From NCBI GenBank assembly GCA_005408345.1, contig SEMN01000001.1:248001-312000 (forward strand): a stretch of 64,000 bases of DNA. The letters are read 5' to 3'. The notes beneath the pieces are model-generated. The model was not told where the DNA came from. It saw only the letters and a list, made by a program, of their open reading frames with translations, and made no database searches. Numbering within the stretch: the first letter of the stretch is position 1; each line of letters begins with the position of its first letter. This stretch comes from Macquaria australasica. Its lineage: Eukaryota; Chordata; Actinopteri; Centrarchiformes; Percichthyidae. Position numbers and translations under genes: made by a program. Of this stretch, positions 14,421 through 28,608 are shown in pieces.

Positions 14421-14421
14421 A
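14345..14421. repeat. (CA)n microsatellite
   Basis: A long CA run from ACACACAGGCACAC to ACACATACACAAG, with a GG interruption near the start and a TA interruption near the end. Confidence 0.95.
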
Positions 14422-16350
14422 AGGCAGGGAATGATTAAGCTGTTTTCAACATCTCTCGCTGGACTCTCTAGAGAGTCACTGTTTTGGTCACCTTCTCCAT
14501 CACTTAGAGTTGTGCTTGTGTAAGTTTTATTTTTAGCCAGTGATTAATGGCACAAGCTATTCTTCTGTGAGCAGTCTCCCATATGCCCATTATTCAGTGG
14601 AAAACAAGAGCACAAGAATAAACTCATGCTTCTGCTGCTGTGTGTCTGAATTCATACCGAACAACTCTTTTCACACGCTATACGATTCACGAGGTCGGTC
14701 GACTTGGATCAAGTTCAAGCACTGACTTCATGGTATGCATTTTTCACAAATCCGAGAGTCTGCTGCCCCCGAGGATTACATTGTCCTCCACCCTGAATAT
14801 TTTTTCCATGTCAAGGGCCAGAATCTGTGGGATGCCAACCTTGGTTTTGGCTGTTCTCTCCAGTTCCATTTTAAAAGATGTAGTAGTTTAGTAGAGGAGA
14901 TGGCTTGTTAGATAAAGAAGATCTGGAGCAATAATCCAGATGTCTTAACCCAAAGAAGTACAACATTTCAGGTTGTGCCTAAATATTTGGTTATTTTATT
15001 ACTTTTAGCTTCCAAAATAGCCTTTTTTTAAAAATGTATACTCAACTCAACTTATATCCAAATTTGTGACGTTGGAAAATGGATATATACAGAGCTATTT
15101 TAACATTAGCCTTACAGTTCGAATGTAATCATGTAAAAAGATGACTGCATGACTGTACTGTAGATTTAGCTTACACCTGGACAATTCTTTGAAGTATAGA
15201 GTTTGACCTGTAACATGTTAAGTCAACTTATAAATGCACTTAGACTACATTTACAGCATACTAATTAAATTTGCATTTGAAAGCACACAAAGAAGCATAT
15301 AATATGTACCATAATGCACATTGCAGGTATTCTGGTATGCAGGTGAAAATATCTTAAACATACTGCAAATATACTTTCAGTATTGAAATATAATACTTAA
15401 TTTTCACTCCGAAAACCTTGTCCTGTCCAGAAAATACTACAGTGCATCAAAATGTACTAAATCACTAAGGGGAGTAACACTGAACACTAACAATAATGAC
15501 TGATGCCTTTCTGTATCTCATGAAAAAATGTATTGACTTTCACCCAGAAAGATATTTCTGCAGTGCTTTTCGTAGAAGTCATCCGTGGCCAAATCATTTT
15601 ACCCATTTTAGCAAGGAGGCAGATTTACTTGTGTATTTGTGTTAGTGATGTGTTTGAATCTGTGATGATGAATCGCTATCTTCTGCAATACTAAAGCTAA
15701 GCTGTCATGGGCCTAGCCTCTGACCCAAATGTCTTAACATGCTCCTATTATACAGTGAGGAGAAGAGCTTCTTTCATTTTTCAAGGCAATCAAATCACAA
15801 ATAAAGGTGTGTATGCATGTGATGATTGGTTTATGCATTGTCATTTATTTGTAATTATTCTACGTTTAAAAGAGCGGTGTTATCTATCCCTTTGTGCTCA
15901 AAGAGAAGCATTGGCTTGAAAATTTAAAAATGAAGCCTTACAAAGACTTGAGTTGTGTTAGCAGTTCCATTTATATAGTTAAACCAACTATAGTTAAACT
16001 AACTTTGGGGGAAGATGAGGTAAAGTAATGAATTCTGTAGCATTTTATTCATTTTCCGTGATTTATTTCAAAATGACCATATACCAACACTGGAGGGGTA
16101 CGGACGACGACAAAAGGGGTACGACAAAAAGAGGATAGCCAACTATAGTAGTACTAATAGTACTAATAAGTACGGGGTTGCTTTGGAACCAACAGTGGTC
16201 CAGGGAAGAGAGTATTGTCAGCAACATACTGTAGGCCTATAGCCTATGTGTATGTTGTAAAGCAAGCCTACTTATGGGGTACAACATTGTATTTACAGGG
16301 GACTTCAGAAGCCTGAGCAAACGTCAATGGTGGATGCTTGTTGTTTCCTC

Positions 16351-16500
16351 CTGTTTCCAGTCTTTATGCTATGCTTTGCTAAATGGCTGCTGACTGTAGC
16401 CTTATATTTAATGAACAGATATGAGAGTGGTATTGATCCTCTCATCGAACTCTCGCCAAGAAAGCAAATACGTTTCTCAAACTGTCAAACTACTGCTTTA
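16351..16500. mobile_element. Partial copy (right half) of the teleost TIR element also seen at 51.6 kb
   Basis: CTGTTTCCAGTCTTTATGCT, TGGCTGCTGACTGTAGCC, ATGAGAGTGGTATTGATC, CTCATCGAACTCTCGCCAAG and AAAGCAAATACGTTTCTCAA appear in the same order as the right half of the 51.6-kb element. The left half and the TIR are missing or unrecognisable. It is noncoding despite an open frame across it. Confidence 0.65.
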
Positions 16501-19500
16501 AACTATGGTCTTTCAACCAGTGGACACCTTCAGGAACACAATACATCTCAGAGGCAGCTGATTAAAATGCTGGAATCGCCTGATGTTGAAACGCAGCTGC
16601 TGATTTAGACATTCACTACCTGCAGATGTGGAAAAGAATTCATAGTAAGCAAAAAATTATTTATGTCAAAAGAGTAGAAAAAAACCCTAAACTGTTTTGC
16701 TGTGACCGGCTTCTGTAATGAAATGGAATTCTCACCTCATCCATCTTATTCCAGCACACAATCTCTTGGGCTAATGTTTTTCCCCCTCTCTCTCCCTCCT
16801 TTATTCATGGCTCGCTGGCCTTGACATCTTACTGTTCCTCCTTGTGACATGCCACGCTGCCAGGAATTCGGTTCATCTGAGCTATGTGCAACCACAAACC
16901 GTATCCTTTACAACCTGGACGACTCACAGCAGGGGCCAAGAGAAGCAAGTGAAAGAGGCTCAGCACTAAGAGGGGGGTGAAAGAGCAAAACTTGCCTCCT
17001 GTCAAAAATTCCCCCTGTAGTTCCTCTGAAATGTGAGGGGAGATAGTGTATTGTATTTACTTGTATGTCTACAGATAGCAACCGCATATGCTGACTGTTG
17101 GTATTCTGACAGCTGCTTAACACAGAGAGAGCTGGAAAGAATGTAACAAGGCTCACAGAGAAACTTGGATGTTGCTATAAAGCTGTGAGCACCGCACGAC
17201 ACAAAAGACAAATGGCGCCCTGACTTGGCCGTGACCATGGATTTTCAAGATCATACAGTCTTTTTCTGTGGCATATAGGGCAGGTCACCATGGAGGGTCA
17301 GTGAATGTTATCCTGTAGTTCACAAGAGTCTAAGATTCAAATCTCTGACCTCTCAGCTCAGCAGCAGATTTCTTTCTCTTCATGATTATATCAACTTTGT
17401 CTGGACAAATCTGAACATGAAGTTTTACCTACAATCAAAATCTGACTTTTTTAATTTGCAAAAAGATATTGGTGTATTTACAAAACCTTTTCAATGTTGG
17501 TCAGGAAGTCTTACTTTTCATCTGTCTCAAGACCAGGACTGTAACCATAAATCAATATCCTAAATAAACCTTTAAATAAATATGATTTGGTGAGGCCTTA
17601 TCGGGGAAAAGAGGCGTTCACAAGAGTGATGTTTTCCGTGTGAGAAAGAATTGTCAACTGAGTAAATCAATATTATTTCAATTTTCTCCCTGTCAGCATG
17701 ACCTACAAAATGATTTAATCGAGTATAAAATAGTTACATGGACCTCTGTGCACTGTGTCCACTCCCCTGGCACAAAGTCATGTTTAGGCTTTACTATTAA
17801 CAATTTAGTCAACGAAGTCCACGTCCAAATCCCCCCAGTCTTTCCAGGGGAAATAGCCATCTTTGCAGCCATCTTTCACACTGACACTGCTGGAATACAA
17901 ACCTTGAAGCACTGACCGGTACCACGTTTCATTGTGTAAAAACTTAGGAATAAATATGGGTGAGAAGAAACCAACCAGTGTCAAGCCACTGCAGTGAATC
18001 AGGGAGAGATAATAACGGATCAAAACATCCCCAGCAGCACAGTGCACAGTTACACTAACAGTGACTTGCAAAAATACATTGCATTTTTTCCCTACTTCCC
18101 TGTCGCCAGACTCAGCCAGCACTTGTTTTTCCTCAATCAGCAAGTGTTTTTCCACACTAGATATAATTCAAAATGACAGTTCACTGTAAGTATGATAGAA
18201 AAGGGCTTTGGAAAGGTGCAATACCCTGATGCATCTACCTAAATCTCTATAACTATCAGAGTTTGGGGAGAGGGGAGGTAAAGGGAGTCAGCAGCAGAGG
18301 ACACGTAGGGGAGGTGGCAGTGATGAGAATGAACTCTCATGCTGAGGTTATGGAGGGAGTCTACTTTCTAGACATGACAGGAAATGTGGGAGCCATGGGG
18401 GACACCTCGAAGATATCCACAGCGCCCCCATAAATCTTCATCATTCACAGCTCACTATGCCTGATATCTCTATTATGTGGTCTGCGGCTGTCATCGGTTA
18501 AGACGCCAAACCAATTCTTCCAGAATTCGACCATTCATTATAAGAGTAAAACAAAAAAACAACCTCGTTCAAATGTGACTCATTTTATCTGCAGCTACGC
18601 CACCCACTTTGATTGGGACAATCCATTCGGATCTTGTGACCTTTCAAGCACATAAATGGCTGCGGAATAAGTATCACGCAAAGCTTAACAGTGTTATAAA
18701 TCAGTGAAAGTAATCCAGGTTTTTATCAGCCAGGAAACCATATTTTTGGAAAACCCCAAAACCTTGTTAATTTATATGATTTTACATCCCTGCAGTGCCG
18801 CAGTCCCTCTCTTTCTCTAGCTCCTTTCCGTGCAAAAGAGAAGAAATGTGGTTTCATTACTCATGCGGGCCAAAACACATTGTCCTTTTTTCCTTATTTT
18901 CTTCACAGAAACAGCCTGTAAGAGACACCCTGGGAGACGTGGAGCCCTGAGACACCGGGTTATAATCAAACGCAGGAGCCGCAGTATCCTGACTCAGCTA
19001 CTAGTACTACTACTGGCAGCTGCAGTGACTCAGTCCTTTCAAAGAAACACTTAGCTGCCATTTACAGTAATGATTTATTATATAATGAGCACCCTGGGCC
19101 ACTCAGTCTCCCTGCTGACTTTCTTAAAGGTGGTGCCACATTTCAATGTATCATCAGTCTTACCTGCATCAGTACAATAATGAAATAGAAACAACATGTT
19201 CAAAGAACTGACCTAGCCTGGGTTCAGTGCCTATGAATCATGACCACACCTACTCACTGGATGTTGACCAGCCTTCGAATTGGCAAGTCTCAAATGCCTG
19301 ATTGAATTGTCAACAATTCTACTGATTCCACCAACCAGAAGACAAGCAGGGCACAAAATGGCAGCAATGGTGAAATGTTGTGATTTTACTGATAGAAAGC
19401 CAAATCTTGCATTGTCAGCTCTATGGAAATGTAAAAGCAATAATGCATTTACAAACCAGGAATTAGCCAGGTTAAAGATGTTCATTGATAAGGATGTCTA

Positions 19501-22500
19501 CAAATGTTACACTACCAACGTGTTGTGATTTTTGCCTTGCTGTAATTGGCTGACCAATATACTGACCAGTCCATTGGGACAAGCATTGATTGTGCTAAAT
19601 GCTAAAATGCAATTCATAGGAAAAAAAAGTTTTTCCTTTTAGTTCCATGCTTTCCATTTTTAATAGTATTGTATGCTCTGTGTTTGCAATATACTTTAGG
19701 AAAATAAGCCATCACTGTAGTTTTGAATAGTGCGATATACATAAACCACATAAATAATAATATAATATTTGAACCACAGAAAAGAAAGTAAAAGTTTGCT
19801 CAGTAGATCAAAATTAAAAAGTATTGCACAGCCATGCCGCTCAGTCAGATCAGTCCCCGTCTCCTCAGCTGTCAACTCAGTGATGCTGCTGCTTGTAAGT
19901 GTGTCTGTCAAAAAAAACAAGAAACCCACTAGACTTGGAGTCAATTTATTTAAGTGCAAATAATGTGGATATAAGCCATGATGCTTAGCAATACTTTTCC
20001 TCTCCAACTTAATCTAAACAAAGTGTTGAGCAAAATTTTCGTGCCTAGAGTACTTAAGCAGTCCGATGCTTTGAGCTGAAACGACAAGCAGTTGGCTTGT
20101 CTCAATGATAAGCCTGATCCACGTCTCTTCTTGGCCAAAAGTCTTCATGCAGCTGATCTCCCTCTCGCTGTAAATACTCCCTAATTCCCTGTTTTACTTC
20201 TCCACTTTGGGCTGACTCATCTGAAGCTATAAGACTTGTCCGTATTGAAGACAGAAAGATGGAGCAGCTCTTCTCCAGTCAGCCACAGGAGGTTTGCTGA
20301 GATTTTTTTCTGGTCTGAAGACGAGCAGAGTGATGGGGGGGGGAATTGGAAACACATTGTGATCTGTAAAGTGTGTCAAAACAACAGCTATTCATTTTGT
20401 TACATGAGAGACATGTTGAATTTCTACGTGTCACATAAATGTTTCTGTTATTAACACAGAAAGGACACTTGCACTAAATATTGAAAATAAAACTTACAGT
20501 AAACGTATTATTTTTTGAATCAGTTTCAAATGATAATGTTTCATTTTCATACATTATTTCAAACATATTATATTTAGATTACTTTAGAGAGTTATTTTGC
20601 GTGAAAGACAAAATGGTCAGTTCATCAAAATCACAAAGAAATCTGAAGCATGGTGCCTGAACTATGGTTAATGTAAGGTCAGGCAATTTAAACCACCCTG
20701 ACTTTGTTACTTTGGTGCTGTACAGCCTTCCCACGCTTGCTCTTCTTGTACGAATATCACCCTACTTCCTGTGCTGGCAATGAACGCTGCCATCTAATAT
20801 AAATCTCTGCTGCAGAATAGTTGCATATGAATGTAATTCATATGAGACATGGTTTGGAGAAAGACGGGAAAAGGAGGGAGAAATCATGAATAAAGTGTAA
20901 AAACTGAAGCAAGGGAGAAAAAAAACCCCCCATCTGCTCCAACAAAGACCTGACCAATTTAGCTGTAATTTGAAAGTAAGTCTGAATGCAAATCATCATA
21001 AAAAATAAGTTAGTTTCAAAGTTAAGCTTCATGTGGTTTGATGTGAAGCAGCATCTCTGTGGCTTACACCGACTGGTCTTATTTTGAGGGACTGGAAATT
21101 CAAAGTTAATAAAAGTAAAGAACAGTATAGGGGTTCCTCTGCCTTATGCCCATTATGGTCTGTTATCAAGGAATATTTATTACACTTGCGAATTATGATG
21201 ATTACAGGGTGAACTACTGGCTTTGTCTCTGGTAATATAACTCTTGACTGCTCCGATATCCGAAAACATGCACTATAACCCAAGCCATAAAACAGCTGTA
21301 CTTCTCACAGCCTCATGGAGAGACTCATGCATCAGGCTGATGGGCACATACCAGCCATGCAGAAAATACATGTTCAGAAAGACAGAAGCTGTTCACATTA
21401 TCCAGCGAATAAATGAAATAATTAGAGAAGAATCATAATAGATCTGAGTGAAGAGAAGTTGCCAGAAAACAGCACTGCAAGCTGGTTCACTACTGGAAAC
21501 TAATTATGCATGACTTGAGCTTCTCTGAATAAATTCGTGTCAGATTACAGTCGTGGGAGATTACAATAAAATGGGAAAATTCATTTAAAAGGAACTCGCA
21601 GAGAACACTGACTTTGGAAACTACTTTCTGCTATTGTTTTCAGCGTGTATGGCCAAAATGCAAAACAATAAGTGAACGCTCTGAGATCAGATGTCTTCAC
21701 TGATTTGCTCTGCTCTTATTGAATCCATTATGAAGGTTTACATGCGTGAGATTTTGCTCAGGAGTGAGTAGCAGACGAATAATCTGGATGGAATGCCGGT
21801 TGTAACCTCCACAAGTAAAGCTTGCCGTTATTGTTTTTATTTGAAAAATATGCACAGGATCATGCCTGACGTTTCCTTGACAGTGAGGGGTCAGCGACCT
21901 ACACCTCCTTACAGAGCTTTGGGATATGCTCCACACACAGTGGAAAAACATCAGGTGTACACGTGATATGCAGAGCCATGGGGAAATAAATGGGCAACAG
22001 TGGTGTTTTAAAATGCTGAAAATGCTCGGTGCAGAATATAGAATTTTTCCATCTAAGAAAAAGCTTGACTCGCAGTCTATCAATCTATCAATCATAAATC
22101 AGCATAATGGCTTGTAATATGAAACATATTTTGCTTCCACCACAATCAATTTTTCCCCTTTTAAAGGCTTGGTGTAGCTCCTTTTTTTGTTTGCAGGACT
22201 GAAAAGAAGTGGTTTTGATGTCCTGTTGCTTTTCCTCAATGCCTATGGTGTCGGTTTAACCTTCCTGATTGAGGGCCAAGAGTGTTTTCTTAAGTTCAGT
22301 ATCTCTGCCAGACATTTGGCTCACATCTTGGACACAAACAAAGAGGGCAAAGAAGAACTGACGCTGGGAGAGAACAGGAGAAGGGGGATGGTATTGTGAC
22401 AGTGGGATGGATCGGGGAGAAGTAGATGGAGAAATGGTGAGGTTTCATACCTGAAACATGGACACAGAAAGATACATCAAATGAAGAAAAAAGGCAAGTC

Positions 22501-25500
22501 AGGACTCCAAACCTTACTGTGAACTCAGACTAAGCTGCTGCTGACATTCTGACAATCCTCAGCGACTAACAGGCTGACAGGCAGTCGGACCAGGACCAGC
22601 TCTCCTGCTGCAGTCGCCTACTGTAGAAACACAGATCAAGAGGGAGGGAAACAGAAGAGAGTGAGCAGAGAGAAGCGATGAGGGAGAGAAAGGTATGGAG
22701 TACATTAGGACTTTTGCAGAGCAGGGAAGATTGAATAACCCTGGCAAACGAAAGCTCACTCAGCTTCCCTCCCTTTCCTCTATTCCTTCCAACTGGGTGC
22801 CATCCACACGACCTTTGAACTCCGTCTTAGTAACCATGGCCCATAAGTCATGCAAATAAAGAATTACTAACTAGAAAGGGCACCCCACCCTATTATGTGT
22901 TGGCTGGCAACACCACAACCTGTGCAGTGTTGAATGGCCCATTCAGGCTCAGAGCACGGGATCATGAATAAATGGGTTACTGCTCTTCATTCTTCACAAT
23001 CAGTAAAAGTATGTGGGGTTCTGCTGTCCGGTGATGTACCATTCAATTCACATCAAACCTCTGAAACCTCTACCAGTAGAATAAGTAAACTTTGTCCAAG
23101 AAACAACAGGGTTAGTAGCACAAGATTATTCAAAATGCTCCCAGTCAAGAAAAGCGATAAAAGTCAGATTATGGAAGCTGAGAGTGGCTGTGATAGCTAA
23201 TAATTTATTTAGGTTCATTATTTCAAGATCACCAAGTAAATATATTGTCATCTTGTATAAGAAATATGCCTCACTTGGCTAGTATAAACATTAGTCAATG
23301 ATTGGCAATGTTGCTAATGTTGGCAAACAGTAAATGAATATTGCTTCGTAACTGACATTATTGAGTCAGTCCACTGATTTCATGACTTTTCTCGACTTGT
23401 GCAACTAAGTCAAGAGAATCTTGGGAAGTGTACAGGAAAAGGGACATTCAATGTGCCTTATCCTGTATTTGTCACTTTTGGCCCCAGTGGCCGCTGTTCA
23501 GCAAAAGCTACATCATCTCACCTTAAATGTAATGTTACGTAAACCTTTATCTGTCCAGATTGTTGAGATCCATTAGCGGATAATATGGTCTTCACTTAGG
23601 AATATGTAAAAGTCTGAATGTCTATCAACAACATCAAGATACTGTACTTTGGTTGTGTAGCATGTCCCAGCCTTTAGCAGGTCTGTCATTGTTGTTAAGT
23701 TTATTACTTGATATTTACCCTCCAACAGTCCCAACATAGCTGTAACATTTGCACATTTGTAAAGAGTTCTTGGAACAATTTGTATGTAGTTCATATTTCA
23801 TGTCTTGCCTGAGGTATTTTCAGCCTCCTAAAAGCCAACAGATTGATTGACCGACCATAAACTGAAATGTTTGGGCTCTCACCAGAGTATTCGACACCTG
23901 CACACTCTCACACGGAAACATTAAGGAGCTGTGGGGAAATAAGCATTTTTTTAGAAGCACATTGTATTTTTCATACATTCATACTTTGCTTTGCTGACTG
24001 ATTGCTCCGCGCTGCAATCCAGAGAACAATTTATTTTTTTAACATTTAAGAACTTGATTAATGGTTCTATTTTTAAACTACGTACAACCGACGTGCGTTA
24101 AGCACTCCATCAAAATGGCAATTAGAGAGGCTAAAATGGCTCCAAACTCTCAGTGGAATTATTCCCTTCAATTCTTGTAATTTCTCACTAATTAACAATG
24201 TAGCAGAGTTCAAACACTGGCCTGTTATTTTGGCTCCATAACGCAGAAACTGATTGCATCTCTAAATCCAAACAAGTACTGTGGTTTTGTTTTTCCTTGC
24301 CATCTCCCTCCACCTCACTCTCCTCCCTCCTGCAGTGCGAAGTGTGAGTGACACTAGTGAGGGAGTCCTGTAATGCAAGGTCAGCACAAATGAGAACCAG
24401 GCTCACACTGACTCAGCTGGCTCCTTTCTCCTGTCTCCTTGACGCCACAGAAAAAAGTGAAAACTCACTAAAAATAGCAATTCAGAGGCCATGAGCGCCA
24501 GTGACTGTTTTTCCTCCATGAATCCTGTTGGACACGCAAGTGGCACAGCACAAAAAGGGAGGCAGACATTAACTCAGTATTCGTTTAAGTTGACTAAATT
24601 TTCATAAATTTACAGTTTTCCTTTGCACTGTGGGTTGAGAGAATTCTGCAACTCTTTGGGTTTACAAAACGCTTTGAAAACCAGTTGGATCACAGTAATC
24701 AATCGTAAATCAAGGCTGTTTCTCAAAAGTTGATATTTGGAAGTTTACCACATGACAGTATCAACATGCAAACAGACAGACCCTCTCAACACATATGTGT
24801 AGAGAACACACATACACACATCGCCCTAACAACAACATAGCAATGGAAAACAGTGAGAAGCTTTTCCTTTGCCAGCAGAGATAACAACTGACAAACAGCA
24901 TGAAACTGGATCTTGGCACCAGGGGTACTGCTGAGAACCTTTGAAAGTCAGTGTGTAGGGATGTATGTGTTCATGGTAATTTCCTGGGGTGGGGGATACC
25001 AGAGAGGGGGAACAGATTCACTGGGGCCCGTATGACCTTGGAGCAGAAGTTGCCTTAGCCAGCGTCCACAGGTCCTGTTTGTAGTTCTGGGAATCTGTTC
25101 AAAGAGATTTCTGGGTGAAGAGGACACTACGAATAGACTTTTGAATTGAGATACTCTTATCAAACCTTACATGAAAATTTAACATTGTTGAAATGCAAAA
25201 TGATGGACAATCTCCTGACTATGAATGCAGTCAGCCCAGTTCAGATACTTTTTGATTTCATGAAATGTCTTAACTTTTTAAACATTTTTTTTTGTGGGAA
25301 AGATGCCGATTTAATACTTATTTAACACTTCCATAAAGTTGGTGGACTCACAAGAGACAATTTAAAAGGAAAAAAAAGAACGGTCAAAATCTGTGCGGCA
25401 GAGGTTAAGATATCCTGACTTTAAGTCCCATTATGGGTCAGGAAGCAATAATGCTGATCCTACATTTCCCATAAGGCAATTAGACCCTCCCTGACTCCAA

Positions 25501-26414
25501 AATTCCCACTTCTTTCAAGCCCCACTCCTCCAGTTTTTTAAGGCAGGCTTTCTGTAAAACATTTGAAGTCACATATTTTTTCAAGCTTTGGAAAGCTCCC
25601 TCCAGAGTCACAGAAGACATACAACTGTTTTCACAGATGCACTAATCCTTGTGACAAGTAAAGTGAAAAATCGATGGCATGCCCCTTGAAATATCTGATC
25701 ACCAAATATGTGCTTGTGACTGTTATAAGGGTAATAAGAAAACAGGTGTTAGTGCTGATCATGTCCTCAAGCATGCCAGATTATTCAGTTTCTACTGAAG
25801 TATTGGAATAACAAAACTGGGTAATAAAGAAGAAGCACTGGGCTTCACATGAACACCTGACGTGGAGAGGAATTCAATGCTGTGAGCAGCGTAACTTACC
25901 CTCAGCGTAATTCATTTCTCAAATGTTTTCGTTTACTTTTTAAAGCATGTAAATGTTTTATAGCAAATGTTTATATCAAGACAGAATAGAATATTGACCA
26001 TCCATCCACCTTGAACGGTCAACTTAATTAGTCTAGTCCCTAAAATATAAACAGTCTTTACTTTAAAAAGCAACTTCCGGAAAGATCTTCTTTCATTACT
26101 ATTTCATCAGAATGAATTAAAGGTAAGCATTAAGAAGGGGTTCCTCCAGGCAAAATGATTAATGTTTTTCAGATGCTTTAAGTCTTTTTCACAATAACAT
26201 CAAGCACACACAATATTGCAACACGTGTGCAACAGACACCACATTTGGATCTTATTTTAACAACAAGTTTTTCATTAATATGTCTTAATGGAAACTTTAC
26301 TCTTTCTCCGTTAGTTCAAAAACTCCCTGCAGGACCTCAAGCACAGTTAAAAGTTACAATAAACATTTCTCTCCTATTTCTGTTCAGTTTTCTTTTAAAT
26401 ATTTTTTCTCTTTT

Positions 26415-26459
<45 letters not shown>

Positions 26460-26469
26460 GTGTGTGTGT
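26415..26469. repeat. (CT)n followed by (GT)n microsatellite
   Basis: About 45 bp of CT repeats with one TTTC interruption, passing directly into a short GTGTGTGTGT run. Confidence 0.95.
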
Positions 26470-27916
26470 TTGCACTGACCTACATTCGTGAATACTGTAT
26501 CAACTGTAGTGCATCAATATTTGTCTCTAATATAGAGCACAACACTTAATACGTAACAGCTGCATGCATGTTTTGTGTTTTAGTAGCTGTAGATTTAGAC
26601 GTACATTGCATGTGCATGTACCCATTCATTATTTAATAATGTTTAACTGATCAAAGTAAGAATGAAAGAGCACCTGGATAGTAACTACAGCGTGGGCCAA
26701 GTCTAGTATGATATTTACAGGCTTGATTCCCAGAGAGTGCAGCTGCAGATTACCCAGACCCACTGGAAAGAAAACATGGTATTTAACAGTGTGTGCTTTC
26801 TTGGAATGTTTTTTCAAGACTGACATTTGTGGAGAATAAGATTTATCAAAGTACATAATTGTGTTTCTCCAAAGCCTTCACGTCTGCTCCAAACTCTTGG
26901 GATGACTTTTCTGGCAATTTCAATTAAACAAATTCCAACAGCTGTCAGTGAAAATGATGCTTTCTCAACAATTGAAGGTTACATTGAAATTCTGTATTTG
27001 TGTTCCATTGTGAAAGTACAAACAGTGATAAATTAAGATGGATCCAATCTCGTGTATGTCATATGAAGTTAAATTAGGTGAAACTGTCTTTATCAACCTG
27101 TATATCTATCTGATCCAAGACTGTCACCAAATGTGATATTTTACAGTGATATTCTCAGAGGTCTCAGCTCACTCAGAAGGATGATGTTGAGCATATTAAA
27201 GTCCCTACAAACTTTGTTTCAAATCTTAAATATTTATATATAATTATATATTTATGACTAAATAAGCTGCTATTAAAGTTTAAGTTTGAAAAACATCCTT
27301 AGTCATTATTAATGAACAGTTTAACACTCACAAACTCAGCTAATCTGCTTCATCCAAACTGTGTGGGTTTGGTTTGATCAGATTTGATTGACAGTGCCCT
27401 GGTAATATAATCAAACGACCCACTAACTGCCATTAGATTCTGATTCAAATGTCACTGAACTCTGATTGGTGCACAAAAGTGTGTGACATCACATTTTTCC
27501 AACTAAGCCACGCCCACTTCAAACCAGTGAAAGAGGCACAGACAAAAACACAAATACTGAAATCTCTTATATGAAATCACTAACTGCTCCAACTTTGGCA
27601 GAACATTTTGTGTTCTTCTAGGACCCCATCGCTCAGAGTAAGAAAATGATTGAGAAAATTTTTTTCAAGGCCTTTAATGGACTTGAAGAGCAAATAAGCA
27701 AGCGTGAAGGTGAAGGAGAAAGTGGATGTTCAAATGAGCATACTGGGTCCATCCTTTGTCTTTTCACTAATAACACATTCATTTCAAGGCTTCAAGAGGT
27801 TTCCAGTATCAGTATATTACTTGAACACTTGATGAATGGGATGTATGGAACTGTATTGTGTCTCTCCAGTTCACCACCACTGTCTCACAGACTCAATATT
27901 ACAATACTTCATAATA

Positions 27917-27936
27917 ACACACACACACACACACAA
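27917..27936. repeat. Short (AC)n tract
   Basis: About 20 bp of AC dinucleotides. Confidence 0.85.
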
Positions 27937-28539
27937 ATATCATAGAGTACCAAGGTTTTAATATTTGGCTTACAAATTCTCCAGGGGATAGACTCCTGCT
28001 CCAGACAGATTTCCCCCAGATTTTGCAACTAAAAAACCTGCCAAGTATGTGCCTTTAGGAGCTGGACCTTGGCCAGTATCAGCTGGGGAGATTGTTGCGG
28101 GCCATGTGTGTCACTGTGTAGCAGCCTCTAACTGCATGTGTGCGTGGCCATGTGATTATTTGGAGTTGTGTGGGGTTAGTGAAGGAGTAGGCTGCAAAAG
28201 CAGTCTTGGGACAGCAGGCTGCAAACACAGCTGTGTGTAGAGGTGAACGTGTAAGTGAGGGCAGCAAGATTTTTTCTTTTTTCTTTTTTCGCAGATAAGA
28301 CTATGGTTTATTTAATATGCTCTTAAATAAGGCAGATGAGCTACAGTTGTCTTTGTAATATAGTCTATGAATATATCTCCATGTGTTATTATCCTGTGAA
28401 TTGTACAATTGATCCTCAGCTGACTACAAATGTAAGATCGTTCACTACATAAATAACACAATCAACATTCAAATATAGTTTGGATTTCAAATGTGCAATT
28501 CATCACTTCTCATTTCATAAAAAGTCTTGCATGTCTCAC

Positions 28540-28608
28540 TGGTACCGCAGGAGCTTCTGTCTCTGGCTCTTTCTCTTGCACCTTGTCAAAATCAATGTCC
28601 AGCTCCTT
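28540..28608 (-). CDS. Possible isolated 69-nt exon of an unrecognised gene
   Basis: On the minus strand an acceptor-like TTATGTACAG precedes exactly 23 open codons, K-E-L-D-I-D-F-D-K-V-Q-E-K-E-P-E and then T-E-A-P-A-V-P, followed by a donor-like GTACCA|gtgaga. Length, phase (0-0), acidic composition and flanking sites look like a real short exon. I do not recognise the protein and found no partner exons within 30 kb either side. It lies 3' of dchs1 on the same strand, so it would belong to a separate downstream gene with large introns. A chance open stretch is quite possible. Confidence 0.2.

Larger units (their letters stand above)
8209..16350. other. Noncoding flank, no supported gene
   Basis: No exon chain, RNA gene or protein-family match was recognised. 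Complex, non-repetitive sequence around 11,900-12,180 could be conserved noncoding DNA, but that cannot be judged from one sequence. The (CA)n tracts are listed separately. Confidence 0.45.
16501..28539. other. Noncoding flank, no supported gene
   Basis: No supported coding exon or RNA gene was recognised across about 12 kb. A (CT)n array is listed separately. AT-rich unique sequence around 24,040-24,180 and a passage at 27,350-27,540 with ACATCACATTTTTCC and CCACGCCCACTTC could be a conserved element and an interspersed repeat respectively; neither is certain. Confidence 0.45.

Noticed and set aside
16327..16608. A 93-codon plus-strand open frame
   Set aside because: It lies over the partial TIR repeat at 16.35-16.5 kb, so it is repeat-derived.
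17805..18155. A 116-codon minus-strand open frame ending in an acidic WKDWGDLDVDFVD stretch
   Set aside because: The end looks protein-like but the rest does not; no acceptor and no related exons could be placed.
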